Assembly (NCBI GenBank): GCA_002633005.1
Contig: NMRA01000152.1
Location: 626,064-663,977, forward strand
Reading direction: 5' to 3'
From: Phoronis australis
Lineage: Eukaryota > Phoronida > Phoronidae
Length of the DNA: 37,914 nt
The position numbers were made by a program, and so were the translations under genes. The notes under the pieces were generated by a model. That model saw only the letters and a program-made list of their open reading frames with translations, did not search any database and was not told the origin of the DNA. This document shows positions 1 to 12,400 of the stretch, piece by piece (the stretch's first letter is position 1; every line of letters starts with the position of its first letter).

Positions 1-180
1 TTTTTCATCGTCACCTTTACAAATTCCCATATCATGAACGTACGATTCTCTGTTAAAAAGCATCGCCTCTTGTCTCTGTCGGAGCGTTTAAAAATAGTGC
101 AAAAACACTCATCGATTCCACCAGGAACGTCGTTTAGCGACAGTGTATTTGCCCGCCTCTGACATCTCGTTCGAATGTCG

Positions 181-310
181 GGTATCACGTGACTTTTCGC
201 CGAGGGGCGGAGCTTGCGATAGGTCAATTGACGTCAGTCCGTCGGCTTAATTTCACTCCCTCGGACTTCCGTCTCGTATATACTTCAGTTACTTCTTTGG
301 GCCTGTCGCC
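181..310 (+). promoter_or_regulatory. Possible promoter-like cluster of motifs
   Basis: An E-box in TCACGTGAC (185-193), a GC box GGGGCGG (204-210), a full CRE TGACGTCA (229-236) and TATATA (277-282) occur within 100 bases, richer in CpG than the flanks. The order would suit transcription rightwards from about 305. No first exon can be assigned downstream, so this is suggestive only; it could serve the CAP gene or an unseen gene to the left. Confidence 0.3.
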
Positions 311-3300
311 GCCAAAACCAATGATGTCATTAAAAACTACATTCTTTCTCGAGTAAACTAGATTATTTAGCGGTGTTGGAAAATTTGAAGTTCTACCGTT
401 ATTCTGCAGCTAAAATTGTGGTGCGTTCTTTTGCGTCGGCTCTCGGCGCCACAAAATATTGCGTCACCTATGGGCCAATTTCCCCGATTTTTTAATCAAC
501 TCATTGTGTTCTTCTCTTCCACGAGGTTGCGTACATGTCATAACTGTATTTTAATACAGTGCAGCAAACCCTGCGAAGCTGTCCTCATCTCCCGATAGAT
601 ATCGCAAAATTTTAGGAAGCGCGTATACGTGTCACGAGCGCACTGTTTTCAAAACTACGACAGACTTTTCTTCGTTACAAAAGGCGGAGAATTACGCAAA
701 AATGACGCTTATCAGATTGTGTTTTTTTCACTTAAAGGACTGTAACAGTTGATTCCCAGATTCTTCATGCACCACCGCAGGTCGTTAGCTTTACATGTTG
801 ATAAAAGTTTCACGACAAGGTGACGAGCTGAACTCCCCGGATTGTGTGAAATTTCGGTGTTTAAAGGAGCTAAACACAAAGCTACCTAGCTGTAAGCTGA
901 CGACAGCCTTCATACAGCTAGCTCACTTTCTAACTTAGTATGTGCATTTATGTATGACTTTTGTAAATACATTAGATACTTTGTGAACAATATACTATTT
1001 TTAAATGCTTCCTTAATTTTCACTTTAAAGAATAGCTGATTACCGCACATTTTATTCCGGCAGGGTCGAATGTTCTGGGAAGAAAAATATCTGTACTGCC
1101 GGGGAAAGAATCCCGCAGCCAGACCTCCTGCTTAAACTTGACAGAAATTCTGATGGAAGCTTTAATATAAACGATCTCTTCAAGAAACATTCCTGCCTCT
1201 TGCGATGAATACTAATGTTCACTCGAAGGTGTAGCTATTTCCATTCCGCATTTCTCATGTACTTTACGCTACTCGTGCTTAACCTAGGGTAACGTCTAGT
1301 CTCATTTAAAACAGCATTTTGCCCGCTTGTGAACTGTCAATATTCAATTCTTAACCGAACGGCTTTGGGGCTCAAAAACATTACCCCGCTCACCCGATTT
1401 TGAATTGTTGCCGAATGAGCCGGTATCTCATGTCACAGGTAATGCTTACATTCGCCACCTTTTAATTCGCAATTTTGGGGTTGGCCTATCCCAGTAAACC
1501 CAAGGAGCGTTTCCTTGTGTTGTTGATGGTTTCGGTTGCTAATGGAAATATTACGAGACCGAATTTAGAGAGTAAAAGACCTAATTCAACCTTCGTTTTA
1601 GCCAGATTAGCGAGGCAAAATGTAGCGTTAGTTTCCCTCTGAAGTTGGTTATATTGTCAAATTAGCATTATTTATGATCTACTCGATGCAAGCTTTCTCG
1701 CTTACACTTGTAGCTTGAAACGAGATCATAACACGCAACTGCCGTAGGCAAGTGTATAAAAGTCGCATTGAATTTAAGGAACCTGAATTCAGCGTCTTAC
1801 ACTCTTCTGCAGACTGTACATAGAAGGTGGTTGAAACAGGTTGAGGACCAGATTGTTTGCTATTGACGTGATTACGCCACATCATTGCGACTGGAATATC
1901 TCAACCATCGATGGTCAACTATTTCAATCTCATTGAAGTTTCCGCAAATCGTGTTTTGTACAACTTTTTTTTGAAAATCGCTATTCATGGACTTCGAGTT
2001 CAAGCCAAACTTCAACGGTCAATACTTACACCTAAAAATCGATTATGTAGCTACAATTAAAATAAGTAAATGTAATTGTACGATAACCGCCACTAAGATG
2101 CCATATCTTTGCGTTGCCATCGACAACTTCCAAACCGTGGCTTTCGAAAACTTGGATTTTGAAAAGTTCTAGTCTAATGCCATATCAGATTGTAGCACAC
2201 GCCTGACTAGGATTTCTATTTATTTGATATCACGTCTCGTGATACAATTTTAAATAGACGGGAGTTGTCTAGACTCGAGGGGTAAATTTTGGATTTAAAA
2301 GAACTCCGTGAGAACATTCCCTCCTCGATATGTATCTTGTGGTCAGTTAGTATGCTGTCTGTCATTGATTTTGTCTACAGGAGAGTATCAATGCCTTCCG
2401 GTCATGGTCGAATGGTTAAATATCAGGAACAAAGTTATACAAATATTTGGTCTTCGATTTGTCAATCACATACTCGTGAGAGCAAACACAATCATTGCTG
2501 CAAATACCAAAAAAAAAAATCGACAACAATGACACACAATGTTTGCTAAAAAAAGTTTCAACATCGATTGAATAGCCGACGTGAGCATTCGGATACACTT
2601 TCTTCAGCAATAGTTCGATTAGGTACATTGACATATTGCCTCAAAGCTAACAATTATCGTTTGGTGGGCAGCATTGTTTATTTTCGAAACACCAGAAATG
2701 TTCAATGACGTCAAATAGAACACGCTTTCTGACAATCGTCAGTGTTTTTTTTCGCAAAATTGGTTGCAAGAACCACGCGTGAGAACAGTTTTAAAATCTC
2801 ACTCCGTCTCTATCTCTCTCGCGATAAGTCACGCTAATTGCATAGGTGACAAATGGCTAAACATCTCAGTCAGTGTTTGTCGCGTCGCGTGTTAATTTAG
2901 TTGAGAAACCGCTTCGAGTTTTTCTCGTCCTTGACACTTGAGCGCTCTGCGCAGGTCCAATATAGGTTAGAAACTGTAATGTAAATTTGTGAAATCCGAA
3001 ATCATAATATTAGCAAAATTCATTCTAATACACTCAGACCTTTCAGAGGGGTTTTAATTTGATAAGTATTTTATTGCACGGCCAATAATGCTGACTTGGG
3101 GGTTATATAGTCATTCATTTTTAATGAATTTTGGACAGCATCATCAGTCATTATTGAATCCTAATGAAATTTTAAAATTCAAGAGAAATTTGTTCTATAA
3201 TCTCTTTCTGCGTCAACAGAGGGCGTCTCAGGTTACTTCGCCCGAAATTATATCACTTTCACCATGCATATGCAAGGAGATTGTCGCAGTAAAAGTTGTA

Positions 3301-4579
3301 GGTAAATAGCTATCGGGAGTAAAGTAGTCAAAAGGACAGAAGAAGATTCCTCGCAGTTCAGTTCCCTAAGCTTCATATAATACAGCAAATATGTTCACGA
3401 AATGGTCAATGATGGACAGCGTGTTGAATACGGTTGATAGATGATGTTTGGGAAAATCATTTGCAATGGAAATGTTCATGAAGATCGAAGTCAACCAGTT
3501 TTTCAAAATAGAGACACCATGACCACCCCTGAGAACAAATATTAAAAACACTTAATATATTCCTGCGCCACTTTTTCTTGAACGAGATATGCATACGGGG
3601 GTGGATACGTGTGCCTAGTGGGGCCCCATTGTAGTATAATCGTGAAACTGGCAGAAACACCAATTATGGATACGTACATAAAATAGACTTCTATGGACTC
3701 TGGCATAACTTTGAAATTGTGTTCATTTCATGTTTGTGTATCAAATAGGTGTTCCCCTAGATTATTTGGCCAAAGCATGTATATAACCTTTACCAAAGCA
3801 TCTCCCAGTGCCAGAACTCTTATAGAAAACAGATAATTCCTTGAAAAGTAAAGAGATGTACTCTCCGTTGTTTGGATAATTTGTAAGTGTGCCCCGGCTT
3901 TTAAAGCGAGATCAAAATTACATAATTCATACATGTGACGTTTTCATTACACATAGTTCCAAAAATCGCCGACAGAGAGACACAGAAATCAAATCTTGCT
4001 ATCTATTCTGTGTACTCTACAAGACTTAAACGAATCCTGTTCACTTACAATGTGATAAACAAAGTAACGCTGGACTGGGTTCAAAGCTATCTAAAGAGAT
4101 GCCGAAACGATTGTGATCTGTCCTTGTCGTGGCACAGTTACGACTTTGTATGGTGTAAGGTTCCGTCGAAGTACAAACGGTACGCCTACCTTCGACACAT
4201 AGACATGAACCAGTGCAGAGGAATCTGAACTGTGTTGCATGTGGTCACACAATTTTCACAGGAGTGACGAGTTCGAATAGTACTGAATAGAGGATCTTTA
4301 GGAATATAGTCTGCTACACAAGACCTGTATCACTGGGCAGTCTGCAGTTGTAGCACATAATTAAACGTGCGAAAACTACATAGTACACGAGGAATGCAAC
4401 TTTACAAACACAACTATAATTGGAATTGTGAGTTTCATGAGGGAACCCAATCATCTGACTCTCCCCCTGCCCCTTCCTCCCCCCTAACCCTAACTCTAAT
4501 CCTAAATGTTCAATTTTTGAAAAACTCACTTCAGCACACTTCTAACCAATATTGAGCAGTCGAATATTTGGCCTTTCTT
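311..4579. other. Non-coding or unassigned stretch
   Basis: AT-rich sequence without an exon I can support. Open frames are short and lack recognisable domains. It may hold the missing 5' exon of the CAP gene, but no HNxxR-encoding segment was found on the plus strand. A plus-strand frame ending at 4228 has one motif reminiscent of LINE reverse transcriptase but is too weak to call. Confidence 0.5.
4480..4505. repeat. Short degenerate telomere-like tract
   Basis: Variants of CCCTAA (cctaaccctaactctaatcc) run for about 25 bases just left of the foldback element. This is too short to be a telomere, but it is recognisable as an interstitial telomere-like repeat. Confidence 0.4.
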
Positions 4580-4930
4580 CAGAGTACCCTCGAATCCTAT
4601 CGCACGAGCATCGCATCTTTCGCTCGAACCACCATGAATCATGCTTCGAACCCAAAAATCATGCATGCGAACACAAATCATACGCACGAGCATCCGAATC
4701 ATACCCACGAACCACTAAACGATAAAGCGTTGGTGCGTGTGATGCTCTTGTGTATGATTTTGCGTTCGTGTGTATAATTTTTTGTGGTTCGTGGGCATGA
4801 TTTTTGTTCTTTTGCATGATTTTTGGTTTCGTATGCATGCTTCATGGGTTCGTTTGCGTGATTCATAGGTTTGTAGGTCGTTCTTGCGTAAGATGCGATG
4901 CTCGTGGATATGATTCTTTGGTACCTCTGT
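4580..4930. mobile_element. Foldback element with short tandem units in both arms
   Basis: The left arm is a run of units near CGAACCCAAAAATCATGC, each about 17-19 bases, with CACGAGCATCGCATCTT near its outer end. The right arm is the same array inverted, ending AAGATGCGATGCTCGTGG. The outer ends also pair (GAGTACC and GGTACCTC). The arms could form a large imperfect hairpin. The open frames here on both strands are by-products of the repeat. Confidence 0.75.
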
Positions 4931-6158
4931 TCATACATCGTTCAGGTTGCGCCTTCTACATATATATCACCGTAAGCATCCCCAGTGGCTGACTTGGAAA
5001 CTAATCGTCTGGGTGGCCTCAGCATGGTCAGACTAATTACAGTGACATCTGTCGGTAGAACATCATAAAGCAATGTATACGTGGGTTAATCAACTTACAA
5101 CTTACAATAAAAATGAAACCAGGTCACAGTTGCAGCAGCGCGCCCACAAGCCGAGCGTTCTTGTAACTCTTAGGACTGAACATTAAAGCGGTGCATGTCT
5201 CTTGTCAAGCGAGTTCTGCACTGCATCCTCAATTCTGCGCATTTGGCAGTGTTAGTCCAAACGTCTGTGCATACTCGGTTCTAACATCCAAACTAATGAT
5301 AAATACACTCAAATTATCTGAATGTTTCTTTTTGTGCTCTTTGAAAGCATGCTTCTCCAGGATACCAATTGGGTTTTACGTTCTGTGTGCCGTTATTTAA
5401 ATTTTGATTGGCTTAAATTTGCTAAAATGAAGCTAAACCCATGCGAAATTTATTCGAATTTATAGGATCGCAGATTTTTCTGGAATAAGTAATGAAAGCT
5501 AATATTTTGCCTGAGTGTCTATTTCAAGAATGCCACTACCAAGGTTACATACAATTTCGAAGACAACTATGTTTCGAGTGTAGCATGATTTTTTCTAGAA
5601 AATTACTCTTAAATACCCACTACATGTTTATTTTTTAATGAAGATTCATTTATTTTGCGATTGTACTATCGAATATGCATTTTTGTGATTATTGTTAAAT
5701 AGTATAGACATCTTGTTAGCTTTGACCAAAGGTATAAAACAACACAATTTCATTACAAATCGACAATTCTCGCCGGTGATTTTAGAAGTTTAAATACTCT
5801 GCTATCGATTTTGATCCCCCTCCGCTAGTAGAGCGGTAGACTGCGACCGCGAGGATTACAAGTTCGATTCCGTGGTGAAACTGATGTTAGAAAATCACTT
5901 TCCTCACTGACATCACTTTTGTTGCCGATATGCCTTTTATTCTTATAATTGGGTATATCAAAATTACAAATGGACTGAAAAACGTGTGACTAGAGCGCTA
6001 GGGTTTGGAGTTGAAGCAAACGTACATATAATAAATCAACCCGAAGTGCATACATGTTCTTCTTTGTGCTGAAGGTCTGTGGGACATTGGCTTTGCAGTG
6101 GTGTCGGGAAGCAATACCGTCGAAGCCAAGGAAATTCATTACCGGTGTATCTTTTCAG
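4931..6158. other. Non-coding stretch upstream of the first visible CAP exon
   Basis: Apart from the tRNA-like SINE head near 5815, I see no exon or structured repeat. The sequence is AT-rich and probably intronic to the CAP gene. Confidence 0.45.
5815..5960 (+). repeat. tRNA-derived SINE-like head
   Basis: The run has an A-box-like TAGTAGAGCGGTAGACTGCG and a B-box GTTCGATTCC about 35 bases later, as in tRNAs. The flanks do not pair as an acceptor stem, so it is not a functional tRNA. A tRNA-derived SINE remnant fits best. Confidence 0.5.
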
Positions 6159-6404
6159 TACTGGGATGACGGCTTAGCAGCGCAAGCTAAGACATGGGCG
6201 GAAAAGTGCGATTTTGAACATGGAGGAAATACGAACTACAATGGCGGCACAGCGGAAACCACGTGGTCCGTGGTTGGTCAGAACCTCGGATGGCATTCCA
6301 GCAAAACGGATCCTCTATACACTGTTGATCAGTGGTACAACGAAAAGTCTGATTACGGTTATGATGGCCATACATGCTCGGCAGTCTGCGGCCATTACAC
6401 CCAG
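6159..6404 (+). CDS. CAP gene exon A: CAP domain core
   Basis: The acceptor is cttttcag and the donor CAG/gtaatc; the exon is phase 0 at both ends. It encodes 82 residues beginning YWDDGLAAQAKTWAEKC, a typical CAP helix, and ending GHYTQ. The His of GHYTQ is one of the conserved CAP cleft residues. GQNLGW replaces the usual GENL. The frame stays open upstream to a Met at 6054 with a fairly hydrophobic stretch, but that stretch lacks the HNxxR helix, so I place the exon start at the acceptor. Confidence 0.88.
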
Positions 6405-9400
6405 GTAATCAAAGTGCAGTGGAAAAAATTCAAAATCAAGCATTCAACGAGAGCAGGGTATAACATTTGTGTTAAATTAATGCTATATTATCGATGTGAG
6501 TGCCAATAACGAAGTAAGCTATTTCCAGCAGTGTTTAAATAACCAGATAGCAAAATTATGAATCTGAAAAAGAAGACACTTCGACACGCGCGCACATTCC
6601 TAGCAATATATCAAGCGTCCACTTACCTGTCACTCAAAATGGAAGGATATGGCAGCGCACTTCAACAGTTCCAAATTACGAGTTTTGTGTTTGTTGTGAA
6701 TGGTTCAGGCTCACTTACACGTTTGGATTCCCTCACGATGAAGTATTTGCTTTTCGAGTTCTTCCATGATATTAAAAAAATCAAATATTTCCAGCCACAT
6801 ATAATTCAAGGTGCAGTAACATTTTTAAATTTCTTATTACAGACTTTGAAGACACCGCTTGGCTAAAGGAACGCACAAATTTTGATTTGTTACGTGTCTT
6901 ATGTTCTTTAGGTTGTGTGGGGGTCATCGAAGTATCTGGGCTGTTCATTTGTCCAATGTCAGCCTTTGACAGAATCAAGTACAGGCAAGTCTTGGGGTAA
7001 CGGATATTATCTCGTCTGTCACTATGGGCCACCGTGAGTACTTTTTATCGTCACGTGTCGTGAGAACTAGCGAGAAATGATCGCAATTCGTTGCCAAAAA
7101 CAGTCTTGACTTGTTGCAGTTGGGCTGCAGCTTCTCGAGTATTCGAGGAAATTTTTTTGTAATTTACTTGGAGTTCCTTTTCGCCCTGTTTAGCTAACTA
7201 ATAAAAGGAACATCGAATTATTCTTTTTACTCGCATTAAATTAATATCATAATATTCCTTACCTCGATAGGATTCTATTTCCGCTACCAACTCGAATCAC
7301 ATGCCATTTGTACATGCGCCATTTTGGAATCCACAATTTTATGGCTGTTGGTTTCGCTGTTCTCATTGGTAAAGGAAACAAAATTTTATCACAGTAAGGA
7401 ATATTATGAGACCGAGTTTATGAAAGCGAAATGTCTTGTTCGATATTCGTTTTAGATACTTAAACAGACAAAATGCAACATTAAATTAGTCCAGAGGAGC
7501 GAGTGCTATCGCACAGTTACTCTAGCTTTAGCAGCAGATAATCCACTAGATCGTCTTTAAACTTTAAAATAGATTTTTTGATGGGCAACAGTGAACAGGG
7601 CCAATAATTTGGTGTTTTCCAGTGGAAATTTACAGAGTACAAGGCCCTACACGAAAGGAAGCGGTTGCAGCAGATGTGATTCCGGGACATACTCTTGTGA
7701 TAACGGCCTTTGTCGTAAGTAAGCGTAATGTACGTTTAAGGGGAGTCAGCGCATTTAATAATCCTTTTAATTTCAATTCATATTTTGGTCTTTGTATACG
7801 TTTAAGGGGATTCAGCGCATTTAAAAATCCTTTAATTTTTTTCATATTTTGGTCTTTGCCTACTAGGAATTTTGAAAAAATGAGAGTTTCATCAAATCAG
7901 TTTTCAGTTAAAGTCGCCTGCACAAAGGCAAACCTGGAAAAGTGTGAAATTTACTTCGTTCATTGAAAAGCCACCACCAGTTAATTTAATGATTGAATGT
8001 TCCTTTTTAATGCTTACAGAGTTGTGTTACTTTTAATTCTTGGAAACTGGTCAACTTTGGTATGAGATATTTCAGACAGCAACAATAATCTGGTTATCAC
8101 TCATTAAGAATTACTTTAGTTAGCTTTTGACTGTCCCAATCCATCTTTGGGGATGGCTGGGTCCATTGTTGGAATCCTGCGATTTTATTCTTTGAATTGT
8201 TTTAGAATTGATTTGAGGAAGGTTGTGGGTTTTATGATTTGAACGAACTCGCCCACCTTTATACTATTCAGTATAAATATTCTGTTAGCAGCTCTACAAT
8301 ACATATTTCTTGAAGAGATGCTACTGGTTTGCTACAGAGATCTCGCAAATCTTTCTAGAAGAGATGCTACTGGCTTGGTACAGAAATCTCACAAATACAA
8401 AACAGTCGTTCCTAGATATATTTTGACGTTCATCTTCATGCAGCTAGCTGGGTGGCTTAACTGTATCGTGCTCTTTAGTTAAAGATTATGACTAATTATC
8501 ATGTATAGGCCGTGAAATAACTGTGTTGTCACATCGTGAAATTCGCCAGAAATACTTTTCCGTATTTTCTCTTGTGAAGATAATTCAGTGTTGTCATCGC
8601 TGGAGAAAATAAAACAAGAATTACAAATATTTAACGAGCTAAGTGCGTAAGCATATTGGAAGTAATCGTACTTCATCTCACTATATAGGATCACTCACAG
8701 CTCGAATTCTGTACTGGTGTTAGTGTCACCGAATAAATGAAAATCCTTTACAAATGACAGTTGAACTAATCATATAGCACAAATCATAAACATATCCGTC
8801 AAATACCGTCTAAAATTTTCTTCCAACAAACTTGATCAAAATTAGGGTGAAAATAGTGTTTTAAGAGCGCAAACACACGCAACCTAAACGATACAGGGAC
8901 CTCATTCGTCCTACTAGTTGTGAATGAGTCATTGCTATGTTAATTATATTACTACGCCAAATACAGAAATCATAACCTTGAATTTCATCAGTTATAAGCA
9001 AGTAGAATCGTTAATAGGTGTAGCAAGTTTTGTTTTATGATATTCTTTTATTAATTCAATGAAATTTTAACACAGCGTCTTGTTCTTGTGCTCAACCTAC
9101 TGCCTGTCAGAAGATTCGTGTAAACGTGCGTCTTAAAAATAGTTCACGTGATATGTATGATAAATATGTTATACGACGCACGTGATATGCAAGCCGATTT
9201 AAACTCGGTCTTCGCCCTCGTTTAAATCGGCTTGCGTGTCACGTATCTCGATACATTAACCCACAGATATCATCACGCATATTATATAGCACATATATAT
9301 CAATCATATAAGGTGAAGTGAGCTAAAATGCATCGAATTAGTTACAGTCAAGTGACCTAATTATCGGACGTTTTGGCACATTTTGCATTATATTTAATTG

Positions 9401-12400
9401 AAAATACTACGGACTGTTGTAAATTCTTTGCTGAAATAAAGGCTTACCTTCACGAAATTGTTCTGTTACTATATCTTGTCACTGAAAGCCACATTTATGT
9501 TCCGACTGATCTTTAAAAAACACAACTAGCAAACCTTCGAAGAACCTAAATATCGGACACCATGTTTCCCCATACGCCACACCGCGGAAAACTGACTAAC
9601 TACGTACTAAGTGAATGGCATCGGGTACCTTGCAGCCAAATTTCAGCTCGAGTGTTTTGACATATATGCTGCTAGAACACAGGTCCATTCGTATCCATAA
9701 AATGAAATCTGATGACGGCGCCAAGTTGTTTCGATGAATTAGTGCAGACGACTAAAGCACGTGCAAACTCACTGCAGTTTTTAGTATCACTTTGGCTTCT
9801 TGATATGGCACCCGCACGTGCGCGGTCGGGGTTTGAATTGAGTTAAAAACAAATTAAAAAATGGAACAGTGACATATTGTCAGTTCAATTAGATGGTTTC
9901 ATTGTGGAAAAAGATTTCATTTTTAACTTTTAAAACCAATCTATGCGATCGTCCATTTTAGGCCGACTTGGGGGTCTAAATTGCACCCTCTCTCGGGGAA
10001 ATCAAAACTAGGCAACGCTGTAAAAAACCAGACGGTGCCGGACATTGAATGCATTACAACCGAACAAAAATTGGTGTCGTTTAATTCTCAGATTATGCTT
10101 CAAGTAAGATTCTATGAAATGTCCGATATTTAGTTTCCGTCCGATAATTAGGTACACTATGTGTACTTTTAGTAAGTCTTTCGTGCGAAAGATTCTCAAG
10201 TCAAGGGCCATCTGATCACACTGAAGCTAAATCTCACGCCGGGCTTTCCTTTCACAGACCTACGAAACGCGCAAACTGCGCGACTTCGATATATTCTGCA
10301 TTTCAAGCGAAGCACGTGATCACAATAACTTTCTCAATAAATTCTTGCGCCTACGCAGTTTTCAGTGATGTCAGCGGATACTTGTGAGCTGACAAGTGGC
10401 AAGTGTCAACCGTCCCAAAATGCATTTGAATTTCACTTGTCTGCTTAAGGAGGTACTGTACAGTTCTCGCTGAGTTTTACTTGTCACTACACACATGTTA
10501 GTTAAAATAGTTTAGCCGCGTTTTTTTCACTCTGACAAAAGCTCCGCAATGAACAAAGTAAAAGTTTTAATTGTGACTTATTTCACATCAAAAGCGCTAC
10601 ACATGACCGCAGAAGTTTCATTTAGCATCAACCCTTTCACTTCCAACGAAAATGGAAGCAACGCAAAAATGACCAAAACCACCACTTCCCTGGCAATGCT
10701 GGACATAGGCAAACGCTAGATTCCGTAAATGTGATCCAAAAGTGCTGCCATCCAGTTTTGCAGTTATGGAATGTTTGAGGGTTACCTGAAATCGCAGGAG
10801 ATTCCTTCGAATCACTGAGCAGCAATGCAACAGTGTTACAGGGTGCCACCATAACTGAAGAAAACTGCATCTACAGACAAACTAGTGGATCATTCTCATT
10901 CACAATATGTTCACGAGTAGCCTACACGCAAACCAGACTCCCAGAACCTACTTGTAATGTACACCTCAAAACTGCCGTCAAACTTTGCCTATCCTCAAAA
11001 GAATAATTTATAGTGTAAATTGTGTCCGCGACTATATTCTAACAGTACAGCGCCACCTGTGAAGCCGTCTTTCCTTTCACAGTGCCACCCATCGTAGTCT
11101 TCGGACGGCACGAGCCATCTGCCGGTTAGATTGTAGGGTATACAGACATCGTTTGCAATGTGTCTCAAACAAACAAACACCACTGAGTGTAAAACGCAAG
11201 TGTCTTCTTGGAATGTCACTATGATATACCGACTGAATTACAGATAATTCGTTGTTTTGAGTTTTTGAGTGACGTAACTGTTGTGTTCTTATCAGGTGAC
11301 TGTCTCAAAGACGGCGTACAAGGATGCAGTGAGTAAATTATGAATCTAAACTACAATAGAGGTTGATAACCAATTTGAAGTAGGTAATTTGAGGAGACTT
11401 GTCTACCATGCTTATATTATAATTGTTTCATTTATCGGATTGTCTCAGAATGAAAATGTTTTTCTTGCTCCACTCTTAGGGCCTAGATATTGTACTTGTT
11501 AAAAGGTGAAATATTTCGCAATTAGTTGTGCTCAAATTGAGCCTGTTAGTAAATGTGCTTAGTGCTGAAGTTTGTGATTTTAGATGTGACGTTCTGTTGC
11601 TCCTATTTGGTGAGACGTCTTATTGTACTGTCCTTCCATAAGACAGTCATGTAGTGGCCACAACAGAACTGTAACAGAAAATGAGACAACCGTCTATTAA
11701 TTTCAGACTGTGAGGCGCAGTGTGAAAACTGTGGCTCTGTCAATCAGACAACCTGCTCGTGCTCGTGTTACAAAGGTTACCGTGGTGCACGCTGTACAGA
11801 AGAATGTAAGGACAACCATGCTAATTGCGGTAGCGGTTGGTACCCATCAAACTGTGGTTTCGATTTCGTGTCCAGCAACTGTCCGGCTATGTGCAAAACC
11901 TGTGGTAAGTCGTGCATAGAATTACAACATACAACGGTCTCATGCAAAATGGAAGATGAGTATCAGTCAAAACCAAATTCGGAAACCAAAATGTTTCCCT
12001 GTGCCACCCGTTGCGGGAGGAAAGTACCTTCAGAAACAGCCAGGTGGCGATAGTACTCACCGGTCCCACGAGATGTGTCCCCATTGCTTCCTGGAAGCCT
12101 ACCATTGTTCAAGCCTTGACGTTAGGTGTCGTCTCAGCTCAGCTATCATTCACTTGAAGCAGGCTGCTTAGGCCATAGCTCTCCCATCTGCAGTGGCCCT
12201 AAGATACACAGAAGGGTGCATTCTTTCAATTACACGTGTTGTCAAGTGCCAAATCCTCTCTTTAGTCTTAGTACAATGTCAATCTTACTACACTCGTAAT
12301 ATCATTAGCAATTCTCTTTAGGAATTTCGATGTGAAAAGCGCTTTCTACGTACTTTTGAATCAAATTCTTACTGCTGTGAAACTGGTCTCACCTATACCT

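Larger units (their letters stand above)
7715..11295. other. 3.6-kb CAP-gene intron
   Basis: It contains two two-copy tandem duplications near its start and a long perfect hairpin near 9200. No additional exon was found, and the phases of the flanking exons fit directly. Short segments near 10620-10720 resemble 22795-22910, perhaps an old repeat. Confidence 0.6.

Noticed and set aside
3935-4228. 97-codon plus-strand frame with a VTLDWVQSYL stretch resembling LINE reverse transcriptase
   Set aside because: Only one short motif is suggestive, with no neighbouring reverse-transcriptase motifs; too weak to call.
4699-4938. Minus-strand 79-codon frame rich in Asn-His-Ala
   Set aside because: It is the translated tandem unit of the foldback element at 4580-4930.
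5815-5880. A functional tRNA gene
   Set aside because: A and B boxes are present but the acceptor stem does not pair; a SINE head fits better.
6054-6158. Met and hydrophobic stretch upstream of CAP exon A as the gene start
   Set aside because: It lacks the conserved first CAP helix and runs across a good acceptor; kept only as an alternative.
10995-11219. Minus-strand 74-codon frame with GRWLVPSEDYDGWHCERKDG
   Set aside because: Looks protein-like but lacks a recognised domain and clear splice partners; it lies inside a CAP-gene intron.
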